Source of the DNA: Paenibacillus polysaccharolyticus
GTDB taxonomy: Bacteria > Bacillota > Bacilli > Paenibacillales > Paenibacillaceae
Assembly (NCBI RefSeq): GCF_900102085.1
Contig: NZ_FMVM01000011.1
Location: 124,001-188,000, forward strand
Length of the DNA stretch: 64,000 nt
Reading direction: 5' to 3'
The position numbers and the translations under genes are program-made. Below, in pieces: positions 8,047 to 16,655 of this stretch. Below the pieces are notes generated by a model. It was not told the origin of the DNA. It was given only the letters and a program-made list of their open reading frames with translations, and did no database searches. Within the stretch, counting starts at the first letter, position 1. Every line of letters begins with the position of its first letter.

Positions 8047-8832
8047 ATGAAAAAAGTAATAAAAGCTGTATTTTTGGATGTGGACGGTACGTTGCTTAGT
8101 GAACAAGATCGCAGTCTCTCCAAGTGTACCGAAGAGTCCATTTGCAGGTTAATCCAAAAAGGAATTCATATCATCCTTGTGACGGGCAGACCACACCATC
8201 TATGTGAAGAGTTTAAGCATCTTGGCATAGATACGGTTATTTCAGCTAATGGAGCTTTGGTTACTTGCCGTGGTGAAATCATTCATAAATCCATTCTTTC
8301 TTCAACCATGGTTAGGGAATTCAGTCATTTTGCTGATTCTCAGGGACATGCACTTTCCTACTTTACGGAGTCTTTTGGCATGAACGGAACTGGTCGGACG
8401 GATCATCATGTGATAGTTGCTCTTCGAGAGACACTTGGAATGATGGAATATGCGGAACAGATCATGACGCTCGATGAGGAAATATACTGTATGTGTTTAT
8501 ACGCAAATGAGGAGGAGACAAACCGATATAAAGAACAGTTTCCTTATTTACGATTTGTACGATTCCATCCGTACGTTTGCAATGTGCTAGAAGCGGGTGA
8601 AGTCAGTAAATCTGTAGCGGCTCAGAAAGTTCTAACTCACCTAAATATACGCAGAGAGGATACGATGGCTTTTGGGGATGGAGAGAACGATATAGATCTA
8701 CTAACTTATGTGGGCGTAGGTGTCGCTATGGGAAACGGTGGAGAGCGTGTTAAGCAAAGTGCGGACTACGTCACTCTGAAAGCGAGTGAGGATGGAATAA
8801 CTCATGCGTTGAGGCAATATAAGCTTATATAA
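8047..8832 (+). CDS. HAD-superfamily phosphatase, Cof type
   Basis: This is a 261-residue haloacid-dehalogenase-like hydrolase of the Cof (IIB) subfamily. Motif I is DVDGTLL (about residues 10-16), motif II is the ILVTGRP segment, and motifs III-IV are GEVSKSVAAQKVL and AFGDGENDIDLL with the metal-binding aspartates. A cap domain sits between about 85 and 185. It would dephosphorylate small phosphorylated metabolites such as sugar phosphates or flavin precursors; the substrate cannot be assigned. ATG 8047 follows the AGAGGAGAAGAGG region. Confidence 0.85.
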   Translation: MKKVIKAVFLDVDGTLLSEQDRSLSKCTEESICRLIQKGIHIILVTGRPHHLCEEFKHLGIDTVISANGALVTCRGEIIHKSILSSTMVREFSHFADSQGHALSYFTESFGMNGTGRTDHHVIVALRETLGMMEYAEQIMTLDEEIYCMCLYANEEETNRYKEQFPYLRFVRFHPYVCNVLEAGEVSKSVAAQKVLTHLNIRREDTMAFGDGENDIDLLTYVGVGVAMGNGGERVKQSADYVTLKASEDGITHALRQYKLI

Positions 8833-8947
8833 AGGGACTTTAGTTGGAATAAGGGATATCCATATTGTGGATTTTTATGTAAAATGAAATAAAGTGAAGT
8901 GAGAAAGCCCTAAAGCATAGGGCGTCAAAAGAAAGGTGAATTTTAAT

Positions 8948-9118
8948 ATGAAAAAAGGTTTTATACTTATTTTATCGCTGGTTATGCTTATCGGTGTATC
9001 CTCCTCGGCGTATGCACATCCTGGTCGATTGGACAAAAACGGTGGACACAAGTGCTCCGCAAAATCGATTAAAAAAGGTCTGTGCACAGGCTATCATTAT
9101 CATAAAAAGAAAAAGTAG
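8948..9118 (+). CDS. Secreted YHYH-type small protein
   Basis: This is a 56-residue preprotein with a clear signal peptide (MKKGF..., hydrophobic core, cleavage predicted after AYA at residue 23) leaving a 33-residue basic peptide. The mature part begins HPGRLDKNGGHKC and ends GYHYHKKKK. This HPGRxDxxGGH plus terminal YHYH pattern is common in small secreted Bacillus proteins of unknown function and looks suited to metal binding (four histidines and two cysteines). ATG 8948 is chosen over GTG 8936 because AGAAAGGTGA lies just before it. Confidence 0.7.
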   Translation: MKKGFILILSLVMLIGVSSSAYAHPGRLDKNGGHKCSAKSIKKGLCTGYHYHKKKK

Positions 9119-9142
9119 TTTCGGGGGGCGGCCAAAGCAGGC

Positions 9143-9247
9143 ATGAATACAATCTGGATGAAGGTAAACCAGCCTTGGCCGGAGGAAGTGGAGACAACAC
9201 CGCTACATACAATCCAGCAGCTTCGGGAATTGAAAACTTTACTTTAG
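9143..9247 (+). CDS. Possible 34-residue peptide or gene remnant
   Basis: A 34-codon frame encodes a neutral-to-acidic peptide (PWPEEVETTPLHTIQQLREL in the middle). There is no proper ribosome site: CGGGGGGCGG is far upstream and AGCAGG sits too close. The composition looks protein-like rather than random, so it may be the end of a lost gene or a small unknown protein. The glycosyltransferase on the other strand ends seven bases beyond. Confidence 0.2.
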   Translation: MNTIWMKVNQPWPEEVETTPLHTIQQLRELKTLL

Positions 9248-9253
9248 CAAAAT

Positions 9254-10411
9254 TTATGCCGTGTAGATTCGACCTATCTTCTGTCGATGACGTTGCTGGG
9301 TGGCCTCTTCGTAATCTTCAATCAGGGTGTCAAAAATCTGCTCCCAGGAACGCTGCTCTGCAAGTTTCCGGCCCTCAAGTCCCATCTTTTTCAGCAGTTC
9401 CGAAGAATGGACCCGTAAGCTAATCTCTCTTATAAATGCGTCTACGTTACCCGGCTCAACAAGTATGCCGCTGTGTTGATGTACGACGAGGTCTTTGACT
9501 CCGCCGGCGTTAGCAGCCAGTACGGGAAGACCCGAGGCCATGGCTTCCAGCACAACATTGCCGAAGGTCTCTGTACAAGAAGGAAAGACAAACAGATCTG
9601 CTGATGCATACATCGATGCAAGCTCATCATCATGCAAATATCCGGTGAACGTAACATTGGCAGGCGCTTGCTGTTGCATCTTGGGAAGGGCAGGCCCATC
9701 ACCGACAATGATCCAGTGAACATGGGCTTGTATTTCTGCGGGCAATTGCTGCATCGTGGCTGTCAGGGTGGCTATATCTTTTTCCGGGGAGATGCGTCCC
9801 ACGTAGAGCAGGATGAGAGGTGCGGTGATCTGATACCGTTCGCGAATGCTGGGGGTTCGTTTGCATGGAGAATAGAGGTTACAATCAATGCCGCGAGACC
9901 AGAGCTTGAGCCGCTGAATCCCCTGAGACTGTAAGGTGTACATCGTGTCTTGGGACGGAACGAATGTAGTATCACAGGTGCGATGAAACCACTTGATGTA
10001 CTTCCAGTAGAGTGGGATGACACTTCCAAGCTTGTAATAATTGAGATAACGATCAAAGTGGGTGTGATAAGAGATGACGTGTGGAAGGTTGAACTTGAGT
10101 GCATATCTCAGGCCAAGCAGCCCCATGTTAAACGGTGTAGCGACATGAAGCAGATCAGGCTGAAATTCCTGTAGCTGTTTATAGGCAGTTACTCTGCTGG
10201 GAAAAGCGATTCTGCATTCGGGATACAGAAAAAAGGGGATATTGATTACGGAGCTTACGGGAGCTTCAACGTTTCCTTCCATGATGGATTGGGATGTAAA
10301 CAGCAGATGTTCTATATTTCTGCGATTCAGATGGTTGCTTAGACGATGGAGTGTTCCTGCGACACCATTGGTTTCTGGAAGATAAGTATCTGTGAACAAG
10401 GCTAGACGCAT
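9254..10411 (-). CDS. Glycosyltransferase family 4
   Basis: This is a 385-residue GT-B glycosyltransferase. The N-terminal MRLALFTDTYLPETNGVAGT is typical of the GT4 group that includes bacterial glycolipid mannosyl- and glucosyltransferases. The C-terminal half has the nucleotide-sugar binding pattern LLYVGRISPEKDI (about 205-217), and the E-x7-E motif in CTETFGNVVLEAMASGLPV (about 290-308). It likely adds a sugar to a lipid or other acceptor at the inner membrane face; donor and acceptor are unknown. The ATG is preceded on its strand by GGGAGGGG. It stands alone between plus-strand genes. Confidence 0.82.
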   Translation of the reverse strand: MRLALFTDTYLPETNGVAGTLHRLSNHLNRRNIEHLLFTSQSIMEGNVEAPVSSVINIPFFLYPECRIAFPSRVTAYKQLQEFQPDLLHVATPFNMGLLGLRYALKFNLPHVISYHTHFDRYLNYYKLGSVIPLYWKYIKWFHRTCDTTFVPSQDTMYTLQSQGIQRLKLWSRGIDCNLYSPCKRTPSIRERYQITAPLILLYVGRISPEKDIATLTATMQQLPAEIQAHVHWIIVGDGPALPKMQQQAPANVTFTGYLHDDELASMYASADLFVFPSCTETFGNVVLEAMASGLPVLAANAGGVKDLVVHQHSGILVEPGNVDAFIREISLRVHSSELLKKMGLEGRKLAEQRSWEQIFDTLIEDYEEATQQRHRQKIGRIYTA

Positions 10412-10590
10412 CCTTACCCCTCCCTAAACTTGTGATGCCAAGATCATAACAGCGAATTATTTTCCATGAGTCAAATGCATGTTAACTTGGCGCGATTTCT
10501 TTTCTATACAGCATATTCTGGTATGATGGAGAGACGTGGCGGCGCAGATCATGACTACGCTATATAGAGAGATACAGGAGGATAAGTGAG

Positions 10591-11160
10591 ATGAACAAGT
10601 TACAGGAAGAACTGGCGGAGTTAATGCCGCTTGTGAATATCGAAGAGATGTCAGGCGAAGAAATGGTGGGCAGCATTGCGATGGATATGTACCGGGCTGA
10701 ATTTGCCACGATTCGGGAACAAGTTTCAGAACTGCCTGTAGTAATACGAGATATTATGCTGATTATTGATCTGGATACCGAACTATCCATGAATGGATTG
10801 ACCGGTTATTTGGAGAATGCCAGCGGAAAGCATCTGAGAGAGGTCATCGAAGCGTTAATCCGAAGTGGCAATGAGACAGATGCGATGATTTTGCAAAAGG
10901 TGGAACAACTCTTGAAGGAACAAGGAATTACGCCAGAAAAACTCAGAGAGAACGTGGAACGTCTGTCCGAACACGACATCTCAACAAGTTTGCAGACACA
11001 TGGGACACAGATCCATGAGTTATTACAGCAGGTAGAGCAGGAAGGTCAACATTTAAGCTTTCAAGCGGATAATGAAGAAGTTTTCGATTTGCTGTACCAG
11101 TATGTAGACGAGCATAAAGATGAATTAAAGCAGCAACTGGAGCAGTTTCTCGTTCTATAA
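10591..11160 (+). CDS. DUF4375-type (DMP19-like) protein
   Basis: This is a 189-residue acidic, mostly helical cytosolic protein. Residues about 55-90 (MLIIDLDTELSMNGLTGYLE and following NASGKHLREVIEAL) match the pattern of DUF4375 proteins: a conserved 'E-x-x-N-G-G/L-x-x-x-(F/Y)' segment followed by a helical repeat. The family's function is unknown. The start is firm, with ACAGGAGG ending about nine bases before ATG 10591. A small membrane protein gene follows after 19 bases and probably belongs to the same transcript. Confidence 0.7.
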   Translation: MNKLQEELAELMPLVNIEEMSGEEMVGSIAMDMYRAEFATIREQVSELPVVIRDIMLIIDLDTELSMNGLTGYLENASGKHLREVIEALIRSGNETDAMILQKVEQLLKEQGITPEKLRENVERLSEHDISTSLQTHGTQIHELLQQVEQEGQHLSFQADNEEVFDLLYQYVDEHKDELKQQLEQFLVL

Positions 11161-11179
11161 GAATAAGGGGGAGAAATGA

Positions 11180-11461
11180 ATGCGTCTGAACAAACGTGTG
11201 GGGATTGAAACCATTATCGTTAGCTTTATTTTCATACTTTTGTTAGTGGTTTGGAAAGTAGCCCAAGGTATGTTTTTAACATTACAGCATGTCCCGCAAG
11301 GTACACCATTACAAACGTCTGGTGCGGCATCGCAAGTTGATTTTGGACATGTGGCAAGTGGAAGCGGTTTGATGATAACCCTAAGTGTTGGTGGTATATT
11401 CCTTTTGGCTATAGCGTACTATGTTGTTCGTTCTTATGTTGTGGGAAAAAACAAGAGATAA
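11180..11461 (+). CDS. Small two-helix membrane protein of unknown function
   Basis: This is a 93-residue protein with hydrophobic segments at about 10-30 and 63-84 separated by a polar, Gly/Ser/Gln-rich loop, and ending in GKNKR. No family recognised. GGGGGAG lies upstream of ATG 11180. It sits directly behind the DUF4375-type gene and ends at a bidirectional terminator. Confidence 0.65.
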   Translation: MRLNKRVGIETIIVSFIFILLLVVWKVAQGMFLTLQHVPQGTPLQTSGAASQVDFGHVASGSGLMITLSVGGIFLLAIAYYVVRSYVVGKNKR

Positions 11462-11462
11462 A

Positions 11463-11520
11463 GAGAGTAGCCCTTGGCATCAGATGGATACATAGCCAGG
11501 GGCTGCTCTCTTGATGTTTT
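11463..11520. terminator. Bidirectional terminator between convergent genes
   Basis: GAGAGTAGCCCTTGGC (11463-11478) pairs with GCCAGGGGCTGCTCTC (11495-11510) with two mismatches. It sits in the short gap between the plus-strand membrane protein and minus-strand spo0M. A T-rich stretch follows on the plus strand. Confidence 0.75.
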
Positions 11521-11533
11521 GCATGTTCGTAGT

Positions 11534-12307
11534 CTATAGATGCTCTGAAATAATCTCTTCCAAGCCTTGTGCGACGGAACGTGCGCCACGCTCCAGATGT
11601 CTCTCGTGCAGTTGCAGGCGCACATAGGTCTCATCCGTGCCCATGGCTTCGGAGAGCATTCCGCTAAGTCCACGTGCACGACGGTCGATCTGGATCAACA
11701 GTTCCAGGGAATTCCCCATTGGATAGAAGAGAACTTCAAGTTCATCCAGATATCCGCGGAACTTCGTTGTCGGCACAAACTCAAACTCTTGTACAAACGG
11801 CAGATTGCCACCGAGCCTTGGAGCATAATCATTGGTTACTTCACGAAGTTTGAATCCCAGCATATCCATGGCATCCAGAACGATCTCCATCTCCCTGGAA
11901 GGCACAACATGAATAAGGTCCCGATCTGATGGGTCTACTGCGCTAGAGATGTCCAGTCCCGTTTCCACCCATACTTCCGCACGGTGTAGTGTAATCGGTA
12001 AATTTTCCGGTAGATCGAATTGAAAGCTCTTTTCCAGTTTTGTACCAGGCTGCAGGGTGAACCCCTCGGTGAGCAGATATTTGGCTACAACAGCCGTTTC
12101 CTTCACTTTGCGATCATTACTTTCCCGAATGTAGTGCGTTTTGATTAATAGATAAATCCGATCAACCTGCTGCTCCACACCTCCGCCCTCAATGTACACT
12201 ATTCCCGAAAGAGTTCCTCCGGGCATAACTTCTGTTGTATGTAACTCCGTATTTACTTTTGCTGCACCTACACCAACACTGGCCAGCATTTTTTTGAAAA
12301 ATGACAT
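11534..12307 (-). CDS. spo0M: Sporulation control protein Spo0M
   Basis: This is a 257-residue protein beginning MSFFKKMLASVGVGAAKVNT, the characteristic Spo0M start. It has an arrestin-like beta-sandwich N-terminal half (strand pattern ending FDLPENLPITLH at about 105) and a C-terminal half with VQEFEFVPT and a region rich in charged residues. Spo0M proteins modulate early sporulation in Bacillus, probably as scaffolds. The ATG at 12307 has GGAGG upstream on its strand; an in-frame ATG at 12328 lies before that site. The gene supports a spore-forming host. Confidence 0.88.
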   Translation of the reverse strand: MSFFKKMLASVGVGAAKVNTELHTTEVMPGGTLSGIVYIEGGGVEQQVDRIYLLIKTHYIRESNDRKVKETAVVAKYLLTEGFTLQPGTKLEKSFQFDLPENLPITLHRAEVWVETGLDISSAVDPSDRDLIHVVPSREMEIVLDAMDMLGFKLREVTNDYAPRLGGNLPFVQEFEFVPTTKFRGYLDELEVLFYPMGNSLELLIQIDRRARGLSGMLSEAMGTDETYVRLQLHERHLERGARSVAQGLEEIISEHL

Positions 12308-12469
12308 GTGAGCAACCTCCAGATTCATGGATTATTATGGGGGAATTATGATTTCGAGCATAATACGGACGATGAAATAGATGCGTTTCAATTTTATAAG
12401 AACAGAGGAATCTGTATGGTTTCGCCCGAATGTTACTTTAGGATCAAGATTCCAGATAGGAGGATGTCT

Positions 12470-13002
12470 ATGAGTATGGAGTGGTACGATATGATTGCAC
12501 GACGTAATGGTGGATACAGAGCTCGGGCACAGTACATTTGGGATGGAAAGTCCGCAGAAGAAATGTTCGAAGAGCGGCTGATCCAGTTACTGCCTGGGTA
12601 TACATCGGTGCTTGATGCAGGCTGTGGACACGGTGACTTTACTCTTAAAATGGGGGCACATGCTACTCATATAACAGGGTTCCCACATCCATTATTGAAT
12701 ACGGAAGACTTCTCCCTCAGGGAGGCCTGCTGTTTGGAATACATACGGATGTAACCAAGGTGCGTGAACGATTGGAACGAAACCGTTATAAGCAGATTGA
12801 GATCGAAGAACATCATGAGGCGCGTATGATTTTTCCTGACGAACACGAGTTTGCTCTCTTCCTTGCAGACGTTCCGGGTAACCCGGATTACACAAGCTCT
12901 GAGTTTCGTGAACAATTGCAAACCAAGTTAAAGGAACATACGATTGATGGGAAAATAGCCGTTCGAGAGCATAAATATGTATGGAAGGCTGTAAAAGCGT
13001 AA
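12470..13002 (+). pseudogene. Class I SAM methyltransferase with internal deletion and frameshift
   Basis: The first part (from ATG 12470) encodes MSMEWYDMIARRNGGYRARA and then VLDAGCGHGDFTLKMG, the SAM-binding motif I. After about 12670 the frame changes. From about 12682 a different frame continues as PTSIIEYGRLLPQGGLLFGI, HTDVTKVRERLERN and so on to WKAVKA at 13002. The two pieces read as the start and end of one methyltransferase of about 250 residues. Judged against the usual spacing between motif I and the late strand, about 60 or more residues between them are missing. A stop (TAA at about 12752) ends the first frame. A product is unlikely to be active. GGAGG at 12459-12463 is the ribosome site. 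Confidence 0.75.
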
Positions 13003-13022
13003 GGATTCGGGGAGGGGATGAA

Positions 13023-13565
13023 ATGAATATCGTATATCAAGTGGGGAAATTGACAGTTCGCCTGCTACAGACGGAGGATGAGCAGTTGCTAGTCAAATGG
13101 CTGTCTGACCCGGAGGTTCTACAGTATTACGAAGGCCGGGATCAGCCGCATGATCTGGAGCTTGTGAGAGCACATTTTTACAATCAGGATGATGAGGCGG
13201 CCCGTTGTATTGTAGAGTATGACGGGAGGCCAATCGGATACATTCAGTTCTATGAGCTGGAGACGGAGGAACGTGCGGAATATGGTTATGCTGACAATGG
13301 TGAGATCATCTATGGGACGGATCAGTTTATCGGGGAAACGGATTGCTGGAACAAGGGTATCGGCTCACAACTGGTGAAGTCTATGACAGCGTATTTGATT
13401 CAGGAGAAACATGCCCGGAGAGTGGTTATGGACCCGCAAGCGTGGAACGAACGTGCGTTATCTTGTTACGAGAAATGTGGTTTTAAAAGGGTTAAACAAT
13501 TGCCACAGCATGAACTGCATGAAGGACAGATGAGAGATTGCTGGCTGATGGAGTACACTCTATAA
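13023..13565 (+). CDS. AAC(6')-like GNAT acetyltransferase
   Basis: This is a 180-residue GNAT protein. It has the layout of aminoglycoside 6'-N-acetyltransferase-like enzymes: LTVRLLQTEDEQLLVKWLSD at the start, GRPIGYIQFYEL mid-protein, GTDQFIGETDCWNKGIGSQL (acyl-CoA loop region) at about 100-120, and a late DPQAWNERALSCYEKCGF. Whether it modifies drugs is untested; many chromosomal relatives do not. ATG 13023 follows GGGGAGGGGATG. The preceding gene is the broken methyltransferase. Confidence 0.78.
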   Translation: MNIVYQVGKLTVRLLQTEDEQLLVKWLSDPEVLQYYEGRDQPHDLELVRAHFYNQDDEAARCIVEYDGRPIGYIQFYELETEERAEYGYADNGEIIYGTDQFIGETDCWNKGIGSQLVKSMTAYLIQEKHARRVVMDPQAWNERALSCYEKCGFKRVKQLPQHELHEGQMRDCWLMEYTL

Positions 13566-13634
13566 AATAGCCCGGTAAGTGGTGTCGTGTTCATATGCAG
13601 TAAACAAATCCACAGGGATCATGGGGGAAATAAG

Positions 13635-14159
13635 ATGGACTATAGATATCCAATTGGTCAGTTCACACATGAAGGTGAGATAACGCTGGCTCATAGGCAA
13701 CAATGGATTCAAGATATTGCAGACCTGCCTAAGCGTGCGAGAGAAGCGGTAGAAGGATTGAATGAAGAGCAGCTAAGTCTGCCATACCGGGACGGAGGCT
13801 GGATGCTGAAACAGGTTATTCACCACATGGCAGATAGTCATATGAACAGTGTGATTCGCTTCAAGCTCGCTTTGACAGAAGATACGCCTACGATTCGCCC
13901 GTATTTTGAGGAACGCTGGGCCGAACTGAGCGATTCCAAGGATCTGGGTGTGGAGGTTTCACTGCATCTTCTGGATGCACTACATCGCCGCTGGTCGGCA
14001 TTGCTATACGCGCTAACGGACGAAGACTATGCTAAAAAGTTCTATCATCCTGCATCCAAAGAAACGATGAGACTGGATCATTGTCTAGGATTGTATGCAT
14101 GGCATGGCAAACATCATGTTGCCCAGATCACTTCACTTCGAGATCGACTGGGAATATAG
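13635..14159 (+). CDS. DinB/YfiT-family bacillithiol transferase-like protein
   Basis: This is a 174-residue four-helix-bundle protein of the DinB/YfiT family. The metal-binding histidines fit the family: one in MLKQVIHHMADSHMNSVIRF (about residues 55-74) and two in LYAWHGKHHVAQI near the C-terminus. Bacillus relatives (YfiT, BstA) are nickel- or zinc-dependent thiol S-transferases using bacillithiol, so a detoxification role is likely but inferred. ATG 13635 follows GGGGGAAATAAG; an earlier in-frame start at 13587 has no ribosome site. Confidence 0.8.
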   Translation: MDYRYPIGQFTHEGEITLAHRQQWIQDIADLPKRAREAVEGLNEEQLSLPYRDGGWMLKQVIHHMADSHMNSVIRFKLALTEDTPTIRPYFEERWAELSDSKDLGVEVSLHLLDALHRRWSALLYALTDEDYAKKFYHPASKETMRLDHCLGLYAWHGKHHVAQITSLRDRLGI

Positions 14160-14331
14160 CTAAGAAATTACAGCAAACTTTCCTCGCCGTATAGGTGGCA
14201 TGAAACGTCAATTCAGCTGCTCTAAAATGTTTATCTTAAAATAGGACATGCATGTTATACTCAATTGGAATCTGAGGCAATCTAAGATTGAAGGAATACC
14301 GAGATAACTTGATTAGAGGAGTGGTTGGCAC

Positions 14332-14715
14332 ATGTTTAGCAAATTAGGCCAAGTTATGCTGTACGTCAATAACCAGGATGAATCTCTGGCTTTTTGGACG
14401 GAAGTAGCCGGGTTCCATATCGTGGATGAGGTTATTCTTGATGAAGGTATGCGGTGGATTGAGATCGCTCCTGCGAAAGATTCACAGACCAGCATCATTT
14501 TGCATGATAAAGAGGTCGTGGCACGTATGTCAGCCGGGGTAAATCTGTGCACACCTTCGTTGATGTTTTTCACCGATGACCTTGATCGGTTATATGCGGA
14601 TTTGTCTGCTAAACATGTAACGGTTGGAGAGATTGTAGAGATGCCGACAGGGCGTGTCTTTAATTTTGCAGATAATGAGAAAAATTACTTTGCCGTGATG
14701 GAGCGCAAGGTCTAA
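14332..14715 (+). CDS. VOC-family (glyoxalase/bleomycin-resistance fold) protein
   Basis: This is a 127-residue single-module vicinal-oxygen-chelate protein with two beta-alpha-beta-beta-beta repeats: LGQVMLYVNNQDESLAFWTE at the start and SLMFFTDDLDRLYADLSAKH in the second half, ending with a conserved glutamate strand (NYFAVME). Members include glyoxalase, dioxygenases and drug-binding proteins; the substrate cannot be read here. AGAGGAG precedes ATG 14332. A hairpin terminator follows. Confidence 0.8.
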   Translation: MFSKLGQVMLYVNNQDESLAFWTEVAGFHIVDEVILDEGMRWIEIAPAKDSQTSIILHDKEVVARMSAGVNLCTPSLMFFTDDLDRLYADLSAKHVTVGEIVEMPTGRVFNFADNEKNYFAVMERKV

Positions 14716-14766
14716 AACGAAACGTATTTATAGTTTTAAACCGGTAATCTTATAACTGTAATTTCA

Positions 14767-14798
14767 AGCGGACAACTTGCGATGTTGTTCGCTTTTTG
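14767..14798 (+). terminator. Intrinsic terminator after the VOC gene
   Basis: AGCGGACAAC and GTTGTTCGCT form a ten-base stem (one G-T pair) around a seven-base loop, followed by TTTTTG. Confidence 0.75.
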
Positions 14799-14983
14799 TA
14801 TGGGAAAAACAACGTATATTCTACTGAATTTTTACATGGGAAATAGAGAATGAATGGTTAAAAATGTTATAATAAAGTGTAGTGAATGGAGTAGGATTTC
14901 ATGCAAAAATGCTAGTGGAACAGCAGGGTAACAATAGTGGAGAAGTACCCATTTTAAGCGTTAAAACAGGAGGGATTTGGACC

Positions 14984-15718
14984 TTGGAGAAAACGATAAA
15001 ACGTGTGCAGGATCTCTATGATATGCTCGATGCGGATTTCAGATCGGCCAAGCAATTTTGGGAGCCGTTCTATGAGAATCGGGACAGACCCATTCCGTTT
15101 TTTCCAAACAAGCCAGACGAGAATCTGGTTGCTGATGTAGAAGCTGGACGGTTAAAAGGTGGCAGAGCACTGGAGCTGGGATGTGGCCCCGGCCGGAATG
15201 CATTGTATTTAGCGGGACACGGTTATCAGGTTGATGCCTATGATCTGTCAGAGACTGCGATTGCTTGGGCCAAGGAACGGGCAGCGGAAGAACAGCTGGA
15301 TGTACATTTTGAATGTCGTTCGGTGTTCGATCTGACGCCGGAGCAGGAATATGATCTGGTCTATGATTCGGGCTGTCTGCACCATCTGCTACCGCATCAG
15401 CGTATTCCTTACATTGAGATGATTCATCGTGCGCTGAAGCCGGGAGGGCTGTTCGGCATGACCTGTTTTGCACCAGGATTCGGCGATCAAGGCGGCCCGG
15501 AGCATGTGATGGACGATTGGGAAGTTTACCGCGAGAAGTCGATGCGGGGCGGGCTTGCTTTTACGGAGGAGAAGCTTCAGTATTTACTGGAAGACCCCTT
15601 TGAGTGTGTGGAACTGCGCCCAATGAAGGCGATGGGTCAGGAAGATCCGTACTTTGGTTTGCCTATTTTGTGGGTGACCATGTGGAGAAAACCAGAAGTA
15701 CAGGATGAACAAGTTTAG
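14984..15718 (+). CDS. Class I SAM-dependent methyltransferase
   Basis: This is a 244-residue methyltransferase with motif I ALELGCGPGRNALYLA (about residues 61-76), an acidic motif II VDAYDLSETAI, and YDLVYDSGCLHHLLP (motif IV region) before LKPGGLFGMTCFAPG. This pattern fits the thiopurine/tellurite-methyltransferase-like branch of small-molecule methyltransferases. The substrate is unknown. TTG 14984 is chosen because AGGAGG lies at 14969-14974 with a nine-base spacer; upstream in-frame codons to 14882 have no ribosome site. It is separate in type from the broken methyltransferase at 12.5 kb. Confidence 0.78.
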   Translation: MEKTIKRVQDLYDMLDADFRSAKQFWEPFYENRDRPIPFFPNKPDENLVADVEAGRLKGGRALELGCGPGRNALYLAGHGYQVDAYDLSETAIAWAKERAAEEQLDVHFECRSVFDLTPEQEYDLVYDSGCLHHLLPHQRIPYIEMIHRALKPGGLFGMTCFAPGFGDQGGPEHVMDDWEVYREKSMRGGLAFTEEKLQYLLEDPFECVELRPMKAMGQEDPYFGLPILWVTMWRKPEVQDEQV

Positions 15719-15783
15719 AGATGAAATACATATCAATCCTGCGGCATTAGAGCAGATATGAGAATTGAAAGGAGAGGAGCATA

Positions 15784-16479
15784 TTGGGTAACAGAACCTT
15801 TATTATTACAGGTACATCCAAAGGCATTGGTAGACAGCTTGCAGAACTTTGTTTGGAAAAAGGAGACTCCGTCTACGGCATAGCACGCGGAGCATCCGAC
15901 TTGGGCAATATCTACGAAAGGTACACTCATGTCCAGTTCGACCTTACAGACATTCAGGGCATCGACGATGTAATCTCGGGCATATTGGAGCAGATTCCGC
16001 TTCTTTCCGTGGAATGTATCGGACTTATCAACAATGCGGTCATGCTTGAACCGTTGAAACCCATAGATCAGTGTCTTGCGGACGAGATTAGCGTTCATCT
16101 GAATATTAGCTTGGCCGCACCGATGATTCTTACGTCATCTTTTATTCATCATACCAACCATATAACGGCTCCAAGGAAAATTATTAATGTGAGTTCCGCT
16201 TCGGGCAGTTATGCTGCTCCTTCGATGGCTGCCTATTGTACATCAAAGGCAGGAATCAACATGTTTACACAGTGTGTTGCGATGGAGCAAGTCTCACAGT
16301 CTAATCCGGTGGAGATCGTCGCCTTTGATCCAGGCATGGTGGATACGGAATTGCAGGCTGTGGCGAGAGGAAAAAGTACAGAGGAATTTGCACTGTCTGG
16401 CGCATTTCGAGATGCTTATGAGACAGGGCAATTGAAAACCCCACGTGATGTAGCACTCGCGCTATTAGAGTTGTTGTGA
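15784..16479 (+). CDS. SDR oxidoreductase, YueD-like
   Basis: This is a 231-residue classical short-chain dehydrogenase. It shows the cofactor motif TGTSKGIG (residues 10-17), the LINNAVM segment (a variant of NNAG), the catalytic serine in NVSSASGSY, and the YxxxK pair in AYCTSKAG (about 157-164). The overall reading resembles Bacillus YueD, a benzil reductase that forms (S)-benzoin, so an NADPH-dependent ketone reductase is likely; the true substrate is unknown. The start is TTG 15784 behind AAAGGAGAGGAG. Confidence 0.8.
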   Translation: MGNRTFIITGTSKGIGRQLAELCLEKGDSVYGIARGASDLGNIYERYTHVQFDLTDIQGIDDVISGILEQIPLLSVECIGLINNAVMLEPLKPIDQCLADEISVHLNISLAAPMILTSSFIHHTNHITAPRKIINVSSASGSYAAPSMAAYCTSKAGINMFTQCVAMEQVSQSNPVEIVAFDPGMVDTELQAVARGKSTEEFALSGAFRDAYETGQLKTPRDVALALLELL

Positions 16480-16655
16480 TCCAAGATAAATAAACGTCTC
16501 TTTTGCCCTGTACTGTCTGTGCAGGGTTATTTGCCTTTGATTTTTGTATAAAATGGTGTGCGGCATCGACGTTGTTCCCTGTATACTTAGAATATCTAAA
16601 TGTACATACAACGATTTCTATAATGTGCACCTCAGTGCGGGTTCAGGAGGATTAC

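Noticed and set aside
12308..12469. Coding extension upstream of the methyltransferase pseudogene
   Set aside because: The frame is open, but GGAGG at 12459 marks a start at 12470 and the upstream part is the promoter region between spo0M and this gene.
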